From positions 1-10,983 of the forward strand of contig CAKSHG010000053.1 of the NCBI GenBank assembly GCA_934456315.1: DNA of 10,983 bases. The letters are read 5' to 3'. Source of the stretch: an uncultured Oscillospiraceae bacterium. GTDB lineage: Bacteria; Bacillota; Clostridia; Oscillospirales; Ruminococcaceae. The notes below the pieces were generated by a model. The model was given only the letters and a program-made list of their open reading frames with translations. It did no database searches and was not told the DNA's origin. The stretch's first letter is position 1. Each line of letters starts with the position of its first letter. Made by a program: the position numbers and the translations under genes. Below, piece after piece: positions 1 to 6,330 of this stretch.

Positions 1-1104
1 ATGGTCCTGCTGGTCCTGGGTATCACGATGATGTTCTCGGCGAGCCACGCGCTTTCCTATCGCGACAACGGCGGCGATTCGTACAAGTATGCGAACAGGC
101 AGCTCATGTTTGCCGTGGCTGGGCTGGTGCTGATGTTTATTCTAAGCCGGGTGGATTACCGCATTTTTATGAAGGAATGGCACCCCAGGATATTCGGAAA
201 GGTGCGCTGCATAACGCTTGCGCATGTGGCGCTGTGGGGCTCGCTGATACTTACCGCGCTGGTCATTCCGTTCGGTATCCGCAATATCGAGGACGGTCCC
301 AAGCGCTGGCTTGCCCTGCCTGGAGGAATGTCCTTCCAGCCGTCTGACATGCTGAAATTCGGACTGATAATCTGGCTTGCCTACTACGTTTCGAAGAACT
401 ACCAGAAGATGCGGCACTTCGTGACCGGACTGGTGAAGCCCGGCATCGTGTTCGCCATAATAGTAGTGCTGCTGATGAAGCAGCCGCACCTTTCCTGCGT
501 AATCATCATGGGCGTTATATTCGTTGTGATGGTGCTTGTAGGCGGAGCGAACTTCAGGCTGGTAATGACCTGCGCCCTGATAGGAATACCCTGCCTTATC
601 CTGCTGATAAACATTTCCGGCTACAGCTACTTCTGGGACAGACTTACCATGGACCCGCTCGCCGACCCGTCCAAGACCACCTACCAGACCTACCAGGCGA
701 TACTGGCGATAGGCTCCGGCGGTCTGTGGGGAAAGGGCTTCGATAATTCCACGCAGAAGTATTACTACCTCCCGGAGGCGCAGAACGACTTCGTTTACGC
801 CATCTGCTGCGAGGAGTTCGGCTTCATCGGCGGAGTGCTGATAATCCTGCTGTTCATCATCTTCCTGCTTCGCGGATTCTACATCGGAAGAAAGGCGCAG
901 GACCGCTTCGGGCTAATGCTCGCGACTGGCATTTCGCTGCAGGTCGGAGCGCAGGCGCTGTTCAACATCGGTGTTAACGTGTGCGCTCTGCCGAATACCG
1001 GTATCTCGCTGCCGTTCTTCAGCTACGGAGGTACAGCGCTGCTCATGCTGCTGTGCGAGGTCGGAGTGCTGCTGTCGGTATCAAGACGTGCAAATCTGAA
1101 TTAA
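1..1104 (+). CDS. spoVE: SEDS-family peptidoglycan glycosyltransferase FtsW/SpoVE, 5' end outside window
   Basis: This is a polytopic membrane glycosyltransferase of the SEDS (FtsW/RodA/SpoVE) family. The family polymerises lipid II into glycan strands at the septum or spore cortex together with a class B PBP. The 367 visible residues show the family signatures: MMFSAS at the end of the first helix (10-15), GPKRWLALPGGMSFQPSD (99-116), KQPHLS (160-165), YQAILAIGSGGLWGKGF (231-247), LPEAQNDF with the conserved catalytic-type Asp at 263, and PNTGISLPFFSYGG (331-344). About nine to ten hydrophobic segments are visible. The frame is open from base 1 and begins inside the first membrane helix, so the ATG at base 1 is probably an internal Met and about 10-40 N-terminal residues lie upstream. 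The next gene is murG, which makes the substrate. The QNDF and QPHLS variants and the clostridial setting favour SpoVE/FtsW over RodA, but FtsW and SpoVE cannot be separated by sequence alone. Confidence 0.93.
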   Translation: MVLLVLGITMMFSASHALSYRDNGGDSYKYANRQLMFAVAGLVLMFILSRVDYRIFMKEWHPRIFGKVRCITLAHVALWGSLILTALVIPFGIRNIEDGPKRWLALPGGMSFQPSDMLKFGLIIWLAYYVSKNYQKMRHFVTGLVKPGIVFAIIVVLLMKQPHLSCVIIMGVIFVVMVLVGGANFRLVMTCALIGIPCLILLINISGYSYFWDRLTMDPLADPSKTTYQTYQAILAIGSGGLWGKGFDNSTQKYYYLPEAQNDFVYAICCEEFGFIGGVLIILLFIIFLLRGFYIGRKAQDRFGLMLATGISLQVGAQALFNIGVNVCALPNTGISLPFFSYGGTALLMLLCEVGVLLSVSRRANLN

Positions 1105-1198
1105 TGGGAACCTCTAAAAACCAGTTTGAAAAGGAAAATGGGCAGAGAGCGCCGAGTGCGAGGAAGTGAAACACTATGTTGCGGAGCGAAATGACCGG

Positions 1199-1220
1199 GT
1201 GACGGCATGGGAGCCGTCAC
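1199..1220. repeat. Perfect 8-bp stem-loop upstream of murG
   Basis: GTGACGGC, a 6-nt loop (ATGGGA) and GCCGTCAC form a strong GC-rich hairpin. It lies within the wider AAGTGAAA/TTTCACTT pairing (1164-1236). The downstream sequence ATCAGAAATTTC has no proper U-tract, so a classical intrinsic terminator for spoVE is doubtful, though partial attenuation is possible. Confidence 0.55.
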
Positions 1221-1237
1221 ATCAGAAATTTCACTTG

Positions 1238-1267
1238 TTGACAGAAGCAGGCGGTGTGTTATATAAC
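1238..1267 (+). promoter_or_regulatory. Sigma-A-type promoter driving murG
   Basis: A perfect -35 TTGACA (1238-1243), an 18-bp spacer and a -10 TATAAC (1262-1267, five of six matches to TATAAT) lie 48 bp upstream of the murG start. Transcription would start near 1274, at the edge of the right inverted repeat of the MITE-like element. The promoter is therefore inside the element and reads outward into murG. Confidence 0.65.
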
Positions 1268-1315
1268 TCAAGCGAGGTTTTTAGGGTGACCTTAGATAAC
1301 AATGGGGGAACTGAA

Positions 1316-2452
1316 ATGAAAGCAATTTTCGCAGCCGGCGGCACAGCCGGACACATAAATCCGGCGCTTGCCATCGCCGATAAGCTCAAGAGCGTATTTC
1401 CGGATACCGAGATAATGTTCATCGGAACTCCGCAGGGCATGGAGGCAAGGCTCGTAACTAAGGCGGGCTATGCGTTCACGCCGGTCGAGATGGCGGGATT
1501 CCAGCGGCACATCTCCATACAGAACATCGGCCGCAACGCAAAGGCGGCGTATCTCTATTTCTTCGCGGCAAAGCGCGCCGTCCGGAAGATCCTCAAGGAT
1601 TTCCAGCCGGATATCGTCATAGGCACCGGCGGGTACGTCACCGGAACAGTGCTCGGGCAGGCTGCGGCGCTCGGGATAAAGACCGTGACCCACGAGAGCA
1701 ACTCCTATCCCGGCATGGCGACTAAAATGCTCGCTAAGAAAGCCGACAAGGTCCTGCTCGCCACTGCCGACGCGGAAAAGTACCTCAGCAGTACAGAACA
1801 CTGCGTTGTCACCGGAAACCCGCTGCGCTCCAACATCGAGATAGAGGAGCGCTCTGCAGCCAGAAAGCGGCTGGGGCTTCCGGACCAGTTCACGATACTC
1901 TCGTTCGGCGGGAGCCTCGGCGCTAACCGCATAACCGAGGCGGTGGCAGAGCTCATCGCCTGGGAAGAAAAGACCGGCGGGATCAACCACATACATTCCT
2001 ACGGCGGCAAGGGAAAGGAGCTGTTCTATTCCGCACTGGAGCAGAGCGGCGCTCACGAGGACAAGTCGAAGCATATCTTCCGGGACTACATCGACAATAT
2101 GTACACCTGCATGTGCGCGGCTGACCTGATAATTTCCCGAGCGGGCGCGATGACCATCACGGAGCTGATGGCGATAGGCAGACCGGCTGTGCTGGTTCCG
2201 TACCCGAATGCGGCGGAGAATCATCAGTACTACAACGCGCTGACGCTAAGCAACGCACACGCGGCTATCCTCATCGAGGATAAGGACCTCACCAAGGCAA
2301 GGCTGGTCGAGGAGGTATCCGCGCTTTACAGCGACCGAGGCAGGCTCGCGCTGATGGAGGAGAACTCCCGCCGCAGCGCAAAGAACGACGCGGCAGACCG
2401 TATCCTTAACGAGATCATCGACCTTCTCGGCAAGGAAAAGTTCGAGAAGTAA
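1316..2452 (+). CDS. murG: MurG, undecaprenyl-PP-MurNAc-pentapeptide GlcNAc transferase
   Basis: MurG transfers GlcNAc from UDP-GlcNAc to lipid I to give lipid II on the inner face of the membrane. It is a GT-B glycosyltransferase, and the 378-residue length is normal for the family. Visible motifs are the N-terminal glycine loop GGTAGH (8-13), IGTGGYVTG (102-110), HESNSYPG (126-133, in place of the more common HEQN form), the UDP-binding-domain loop GGSLGA (198-203), SRAGAMTITEL (274-284) and the ENHQYYNA donor-site motif (301-308). I chose ATG 1316 because GGGGGA (1305-1310) lies just upstream and the protein then opens with the canonical MKAIFAAGGT. The frame stays open back to a GTG at 1166, but those 50 codons run through the MITE-like element and do not resemble MurG. 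murA follows after 60 bp. It probably has its own promoter (1238-1267) in addition to readthrough from spoVE. Confidence 0.96.
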   Translation: MKAIFAAGGTAGHINPALAIADKLKSVFPDTEIMFIGTPQGMEARLVTKAGYAFTPVEMAGFQRHISIQNIGRNAKAAYLYFFAAKRAVRKILKDFQPDIVIGTGGYVTGTVLGQAAALGIKTVTHESNSYPGMATKMLAKKADKVLLATADAEKYLSSTEHCVVTGNPLRSNIEIEERSAARKRLGLPDQFTILSFGGSLGANRITEAVAELIAWEEKTGGINHIHSYGGKGKELFYSALEQSGAHEDKSKHIFRDYIDNMYTCMCAADLIISRAGAMTITELMAIGRPAVLVPYPNAAENHQYYNALTLSNAHAAILIEDKDLTKARLVEEVSALYSDRGRLALMEENSRRSAKNDAADRILNEIIDLLGKEKFEK

Positions 2453-2465
2453 TCACAAAAAAAGC

Positions 2466-2502
2466 CCTCCCGCATACTATGGAAACACAGTAATGCAGGA
2501 GG
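2466..2502 (+). promoter_or_regulatory. Hairpin sequestering the murA Shine-Dalgarno
   Basis: Bases 2466-2478 (CCTCCCGCATACT) pair with 2489-2502 (AGTAATGCAGGAGG). This gives 12 base pairs with one C/A mismatch and one bulged A around a 10-nt loop. The right arm contains five of the six bases of the murA ribosome binding site AGGAGG (2497-2502), which sits 10 nt before the ATG. The structure would hide the site until it is opened by translation arriving from murG, by a factor or by temperature. There is no U-tract after the stem, so it is unlikely to be a terminator. The pairing is seen in the sequence; the regulatory role is inferred. Confidence 0.5.
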
Positions 2503-2512
2503 AGATGATAAT

Positions 2513-3781
2513 ATGGCAAACTGCCAGAAGCTCGTCGTGAACGGCGGGCGTCGGCTGGAGGGCGAGCTAAGGGTGCACGGTGCGAAGAACAGTGCGCTCC
2601 CGCTGCTCGCGGCGTGTGTGCTGGCGCACGGAGAATGCGTCCTGCATAACTGCCCGGAGCTTACCGATGTTGACGCGGCGTGCAGGATACTTTCCTGCCT
2701 CGGGTGCAGGTGCAGCCGGAGCGGCGACACGGTCTGCGTGGACGCGTCCAACGTCTGCGGGAATGAGATCCCCGACAGCCTTATGCGGGAAATGCGGTCG
2801 TCCATCGTGTTCCTCGGGGCGGTCCTCGGGAGAACGCGCCGCTGTAAGCTGACGTTCCCGGGCGGCTGCGAGCTTGGCGCACGTCCCATCGACCTGCACC
2901 TTTCCGCGCTGCGGGATATGGGAGTAGTCATCAATGAGGAGCACGGCTGGCTCGAATGCACCGCCCCCGGCGGGATACACGGCGGCAGTATCACGCTGTC
3001 GTTCCCATCGGTGGGAGCTACCGAGAACATAATGCTCGCCGCAGTCACCGCGTCAGGTTACACCAAGATACACAACGCCGCCCGGGAGCCGGAGATAATC
3101 GACCTGGCAGAGTTCCTGACGAAATGCGGCGCGAAAATTTCCGGCGCAGGCGGCAGCACGATATGCATCGAGGGAGTTCCGCGGCTGGAGCCGGCGGAGC
3201 ATACCGTTATCCCCGACCGTATCGTTGCGGGGACGTACCTCTGCGCGGCGGCGATGACCCGCGGGGAGCTTATCCTCACGCGCTGCGAGCCGTCGCACAT
3301 GACGGGGTTCCTTCCGGTGCTGGAAAGCATGGGGTGCAGGATCTACCCCTACGGCGGCGGGAAACTGTACGTCAGCTGTCCTAAGCGGCTGACCGCGCCG
3401 CCGACGATACGCACGATGCCCTACCCGGGTTTCCCGACGGATATCCAGGCGCTGTTCACTGCGGTGTGCGCCGCAGCTGAGGGTACCTCCGTGTTCGTGG
3501 AAACGATATTCGAGAACCGCTACCGCCACATTCCGGAGCTGATACGGCTCGGTGCGTCGATAAAGGTCGAGGGAAGGGTGGCTGTCGTTCAGGGAGTCGA
3601 GCAGCTTTCCGGAGCGAAGCTGTGCGCCGGAGAACTACGCGGCGGAGCCGCGCTGGTGACGGCTGCGCTTGCGGCGGAGGGCACCAGCGAGATATCCGGA
3701 GTCGGGTACATCGACAGAGGTTACGAGAGCATTGAAAAGGCGCTGCGTTCAGTCGGCGCGGATATAACCCGTTCAGGGTAA
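2513..3781 (+). CDS. murA: MurA, UDP-GlcNAc 1-carboxyvinyltransferase
   Basis: MurA catalyses the first committed step of peptidoglycan synthesis in the cytosol, moving enolpyruvate from PEP to UDP-GlcNAc. Its 422 residues match the family length (about 420). Residues of the EPSP-synthase-like inside-out barrel are intact: HGAKNSALP with Lys25 and Asn26, the active-site loop PGGCELGARPIDLH with Cys119 (the residue that fosfomycin alkylates) and Arg124, PGFPTDIQ with Asp310, and DRGYE with Arg402. The start at ATG 2513 follows a strong AGGAGG. The protein is unusually Cys-rich: I count 21 cysteines (5%), spread over both domains, whereas the neighbouring FtsZ has none. murA lies between murG and ftsQ, a placement seen in clostridial dcw clusters. 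Many Bacillota carry two MurA paralogues; whether a second exists here cannot be seen. Confidence 0.96.
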   Translation: MANCQKLVVNGGRRLEGELRVHGAKNSALPLLAACVLAHGECVLHNCPELTDVDAACRILSCLGCRCSRSGDTVCVDASNVCGNEIPDSLMREMRSSIVFLGAVLGRTRRCKLTFPGGCELGARPIDLHLSALRDMGVVINEEHGWLECTAPGGIHGGSITLSFPSVGATENIMLAAVTASGYTKIHNAAREPEIIDLAEFLTKCGAKISGAGGSTICIEGVPRLEPAEHTVIPDRIVAGTYLCAAAMTRGELILTRCEPSHMTGFLPVLESMGCRIYPYGGGKLYVSCPKRLTAPPTIRTMPYPGFPTDIQALFTAVCAAAEGTSVFVETIFENRYRHIPELIRLGASIKVEGRVAVVQGVEQLSGAKLCAGELRGGAALVTAALAAEGTSEISGVGYIDRGYESIEKALRSVGADITRSG

Positions 3782-3807
3782 ACGGCAGATAGCAGAGGAG
3801 TGAAAGA

Positions 3808-4818
3808 ATGGGCAGTAAAAGAACCGGCTCACGTCCGGCGGGAAACGCGCCGCGCAAACGTCCCGCACAGAGCTCGAACAGACCGCAGGGCCGACAGGCG
3901 GGCAGACCCCGTCAGCAGGAAGCGCCGCAGCGCAGACCTGCGCAGCCCGACCGCGTGCAGCGCAGGAGGACGGACCGGGCGATAAACCAGGCGACGGTTC
4001 ACCGCAGCGTCAAGGGCAGAAGGCGCGGCAGCCGCGGCGGGAATTACATAATGTATTACATTCTCGCGGCGATAATCATCGTTGTCGTGCTTGTCGTGCT
4101 CTCGAATACCGTACTGTTCAATTGCAGCTCCATCGAAGTAGAGGGCAATTCCCGCTACACTGCGGAGCAGATAATCGCGCCCACCGGGCTGGAAACCGGG
4201 CAGAATCTTCTGCACATCAATTCCGGCGACGCCGAAAAGCGTATTCTCGCGGCTCTCAATTATATTGATATGGCGCAGGTCAGCAAGGTATTCCCCACGA
4301 AGATAAAAATCACTGTCAAGGAAGCGGAAAAATGGTTCCTGGTAAGCCAGGACGGCGTTACCGCGGCGGTGTCGCGTATGGGCAGGATAGTGGAACTGGG
4401 TACGGAAAGCGGGCTTCCTACGGTGGTCGGCTACGAAGCCGTAGAGCTTGTTCCTGGCGCAACGCTCGCTTCAAACGAAAACGGCAAGACCGCGCTCCCG
4501 TCCGAGCTGCTGGAAAAGGCGGAGCATTACGGAATCACCGGTATAACCCGCATAGACCTGACCGACCGTTTCGATATCATGATAGACTGCGGCGACAATA
4601 TCACATTGCAGCTTGGCGGCATCGCGGATATCGACAGCAAGCTGGCGGTCGGCGCAGAGGTGCTTGAGTACGAGGACTCCAACGTGACCATCAACCTCAA
4701 GAATCCGAACAGACCCTCCGCACGCGACAAGATAGTTTCAGCTGCGCTGCCGGAGCTGGGAAGCACAGCCCAGGCGACTGCGGAGGCTTCTGCGACGTCG
4801 GAAGCAGTCCCGGAGTGA
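3808..4818 (+). CDS. ftsQ: Cell division protein FtsQ/DivIB
   Basis: This is a bitopic divisome protein that, in the family, works with FtsL/DivIC and FtsB to recruit and activate septal peptidoglycan synthesis. It has 336 residues. A very basic, Pro/Gln-rich, probably disordered cytoplasmic region covers residues 1-78, with 20 Arg and 3 Lys. It is followed by a single membrane helix (about 80-101), a POTRA domain (about 104-176, with FNCSSIEVEGNSRYTAEQI and FPTKIKITVKEAEKWFLV), then the beta domain (about 177-315) and a short Ala/Ser/Thr-rich tail. ATG 3808 follows GAGGAG (3795-3800) by 7 nt. The gap after murA is 26 bp, so the two are probably co-transcribed. The cytoplasmic tail is longer than the short one of B. 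subtilis DivIB. The identity rests on domain order, the POTRA pattern and its location before ftsZ. Confidence 0.88.
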   Translation: MGSKRTGSRPAGNAPRKRPAQSSNRPQGRQAGRPRQQEAPQRRPAQPDRVQRRRTDRAINQATVHRSVKGRRRGSRGGNYIMYYILAAIIIVVVLVVLSNTVLFNCSSIEVEGNSRYTAEQIIAPTGLETGQNLLHINSGDAEKRILAALNYIDMAQVSKVFPTKIKITVKEAEKWFLVSQDGVTAAVSRMGRIVELGTESGLPTVVGYEAVELVPGATLASNENGKTALPSELLEKAEHYGITGITRIDLTDRFDIMIDCGDNITLQLGGIADIDSKLAVGAEVLEYEDSNVTINLKNPNRPSARDKIVSAALPELGSTAQATAEASATSEAVPE

Positions 4819-4864
4819 CGATGGAAAAGATGTGCATGTCCGGCGGTAATAATTTGTCAAAATA

Positions 4865-4908
4865 TTTTTTAAAAAACAGTTGCAATTATCTTTTGTATCT
4901 GCTATAAT
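4865..4908 (+). promoter_or_regulatory. ftsZ promoter with upstream A/T tract
   Basis: -35 TTGCAA (4880-4885), a 17-bp spacer and a perfect -10 TATAAT (4903-4908) give a strong sigma-A-type promoter. A T6/A6 palindromic tract (4865-4876) lies directly upstream of the -35, as an UP element would. Transcription would start near 4914-4916, leaving a leader of about 50 nt before ftsZ. Confidence 0.82.
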
Positions 4909-4964
4909 ATTAAGTAGTATTATATTCGCATATCATGCGCCAAAAAATTTGGAGGGAAAAAGAC

Positions 4965-6110
4965 ATGGCATTTGAAATAGATACACACGATGATGAGTTC
5001 GTGATGGACGACGATTTCGAGGACCAGACCAAAATAATGGTCATCGGCGTCGGCGGTGGCGGCGGAAACGCAGTCAGCCACATGGTCGAGGAGGATCTTA
5101 CCGGCATCGACTACGTTGTTGCCAATACTGATGTCAAGGCGCTCCGCTCCAAGGACGGCAGCAGAATGCGCCGTATTCAGATAGGCAAGAAGCGCACCAG
5201 GGGACAGGGCGCAGGCAATAATCCTTCCGTAGGTCAGGATTCCGCGGAGGAGAACCGCGACGATCTCAAGAACGTTATGGAGAGCGAATCCATGGTGTTC
5301 ATCGCTGCCGGAATGGGCGGCGGTACCGGTACGGGCGCTGCTCCGGTAGTTGCTTCCATCGCGAAGGAGATGGGCAAGCTGACCGTCGGCGTTGTTACCA
5401 AGCCGTTCACATTCGAGGGTCAGGCCAAGATGAACCAGGCGCTCAAGGGCGTTGCAGAGATGAGAAAGTACGTTGACTCCCTTATCGTTATCCCGAACGA
5501 GCGCGTTAAGGAGATATCCAACGCAAAGCTTAGCATGGCTGACGCGTTCAAGGCTGTTGATAACGTGCTGTACAAGGCAGTAAAGAGCATTTCCGACCTC
5601 GTAAAGGGCGTAGGCTTCATTAACCTGGACTTCGCGGACGTTACCATGGCGCTGAAGGATTCCGGCATTGCGCACATGGCGATCGGTCAGGGCAAGGGCG
5701 ACAACAAGAATGCCGACGCGCTCGACCAGGTACTTCACAGCCCGCTGCTTGAAACTTCCATCAGCGGCGCACGCAGACTGCTTATCAGCATCGGCATTCC
5801 GATGACGACCTCCGCAGACGAGGTAGAGGGCATTGCGACCGAGATAACCAAGAATGCGGCTCCCGACGCAGAGATCAAGATGGGTATGCAGTTCGATGAC
5901 AACCTTGCCGAGGACGAGGTTTCCATCATTGTTATCGCGACCGATTTCATTGACGAGAACGGCGAAGCAGTGGCACAGTCCGCAGAAAGTGCGCAGCAGA
6001 CTGCGGCTTCCGACCCGATATTCGGTGCGGCTTCGGTTCAGAAGCCTGTCTACGACGGCTCTGACGCTGACATCGACAAGCTGATAAATCTGCTCAACAA
6101 TAACAACTGA
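4965..6110 (+). CDS. ftsZ: Cell division protein FtsZ
   Basis: FtsZ is the tubulin-like GTPase that assembles the cytokinetic ring at midcell. The predicted protein has 381 residues. It begins with an acidic extension (residues 6-20, mostly Asp/Glu), then the nucleotide-binding core with GVGGGGGNAV (28-37), NTDVKAL (54-60), the tubulin signature GGGTGTG (118-124), the catalytic T7-loop region NLDFADV (220-226) and the C-terminal core to about 329. ATG 4965 was chosen because GGAGGG (4951-4956) precedes it by 8 nt; an in-frame ATG at 4935 lacks such a site. The linker is short (about 330-366), and the tail ends in DIDKLINLLNNNN rather than the usual conserved peptide of the IPxFLRR type that binds FtsA, SepF or ZipA. 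It is transcribed from its own promoter and ends in a strong terminator, so it can be monocistronic. Confidence 0.97.
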   Translation: MAFEIDTHDDEFVMDDDFEDQTKIMVIGVGGGGGNAVSHMVEEDLTGIDYVVANTDVKALRSKDGSRMRRIQIGKKRTRGQGAGNNPSVGQDSAEENRDDLKNVMESESMVFIAAGMGGGTGTGAAPVVASIAKEMGKLTVGVVTKPFTFEGQAKMNQALKGVAEMRKYVDSLIVIPNERVKEISNAKLSMADAFKAVDNVLYKAVKSISDLVKGVGFINLDFADVTMALKDSGIAHMAIGQGKGDNKNADALDQVLHSPLLETSISGARRLLISIGIPMTTSADEVEGIATEITKNAAPDAEIKMGMQFDDNLAEDEVSIIVIATDFIDENGEAVAQSAESAQQTAASDPIFGAASVQKPVYDGSDADIDKLINLLNNNN

Positions 6111-6137
6111 CATCAAGCGTTCAATTGACTTTTCCGG

Positions 6138-6174
6138 AAATCCACGTCGGCAGACGTGGGTTTCTGTTTGTTTT
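6138..6174 (+). terminator. Rho-independent terminator after ftsZ
   Basis: The stem CCACGTC/GACGTGG (6142-6148 with 6153-6159) closes a GGCA loop and extends through a U-G pair and three A-U pairs (6138-6141 with 6160-6163), giving 11 bp. The T-rich tract CTGTTTGTTTT follows. It ends the division cluster transcript 28 bp after the ftsZ stop codon. Confidence 0.88.
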
Positions 6175-6195
6175 ACAGTTGGAACAACAAACCCG

Positions 6196-6209
6196 GCTCA
6201 TGCATGAGC
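6196..6209. repeat. Perfect 14-bp palindrome
   Basis: GCTCATGCATGAGC is a perfect dyad between the ftsZ terminator and the promoter of the next gene, about 36 bp upstream of its -35. As DNA it suits a dimeric regulator. As RNA it gives only a 5-bp stem with a TGCA loop followed by AATTTTG, too weak for a good terminator. Confidence 0.5.
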
Positions 6210-6234
6210 AATTTTGTGAAACATTATAAAGTTG

Positions 6235-6273
6235 CCGGAAACACTTGCATTTTTCCGGGATTTGTTATACAAT
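6235..6273 (+). promoter_or_regulatory. Promoter and overlapping dyad for the 6331-10862 genes
   Basis: -35 TTGCAT (6245-6250), a 17-bp spacer and -10 TACAAT (6268-6273) make a good sigma-A-type promoter about 57 bp before the first gene. The -35 sits between the arms of an inverted repeat, CCGGAAA (6235-6241) and TTTCCGG (6252-6258). A repressor or competing factor binding this dyad would block polymerase. The same half-sites form the palindrome TTTCCGGAAA at 6131-6140. Confidence 0.65.
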
Positions 6274-6330
6274 AGTTATATGTGGCAGTATGCCTGCCGC
6301 GCCTACAGATATATATTGGAGGACAAAAGA

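Larger units (their letters stand above)
1106..1291. mobile_element. MITE-like inverted-repeat element between spoVE and murG
   Basis: The left end GGGAACCTCTAAAAACC (1106-1122) and the right end GGTTTTTAGGGTGACC (1276-1291) are imperfect inverted repeats, with 14 of 17 positions matching once one gap is allowed. Inside are two nested perfect 8-bp repeats: AAGTGAAA (1164-1171) with TTTCACTT (1229-1236), and GTGACGGC (1199-1206) with GCCGTCAC (1213-1220, 6-nt loop). The element is 186 bp, encodes no transposase and starts one base after the spoVE stop codon. It fits a miniature inverted-repeat transposable element mobilised in trans. No clean target-site duplication is visible: left flank ...GAATTAAT, right flank TTAGATAA.... 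It could instead be a structured regulatory leader for murG. Only one copy lies in this window, so repetition is untested. Confidence 0.5.

Noticed and set aside
1104..1169. 21-residue ORF overlapping the spoVE stop (TAATG)
   Set aside because: It lies inside the MITE-like element, has no family resemblance and is too short to support; the overlap is likely chance.
1199..1234. Intrinsic terminator of spoVE
   Set aside because: The stem is good, but the following sequence lacks a U-run, so I recorded it only as a stem-loop.
1166..1315. In-frame 50-codon N-terminal extension of murG from GTG 1166
   Set aside because: It runs through the inverted-repeat element and promoter, does not resemble MurG, and ATG 1316 has a ribosome binding site and the canonical MurG N-terminus.
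1292..2224. Long minus-strand open frame opposite murG
   Set aside because: A GC-driven shadow frame with no ribosome binding site or recognisable domain.
4821..4907. 28-residue ORF after ftsQ with GGAG upstream
   Set aside because: It overlaps the ftsZ promoter including the -10 box and its composition follows the AT-rich tract; likely spurious.
4935..4964. Upstream in-frame ATG for ftsZ
   Set aside because: It would add ten residues that contain the translated ribosome binding site; GGAGGG fits ATG 4965 far better.
4920..6116. Long minus-strand open frame opposite ftsZ
   Set aside because: It mirrors ftsZ codon bias, has no start signal and does not resemble any protein; a shadow of the real gene.
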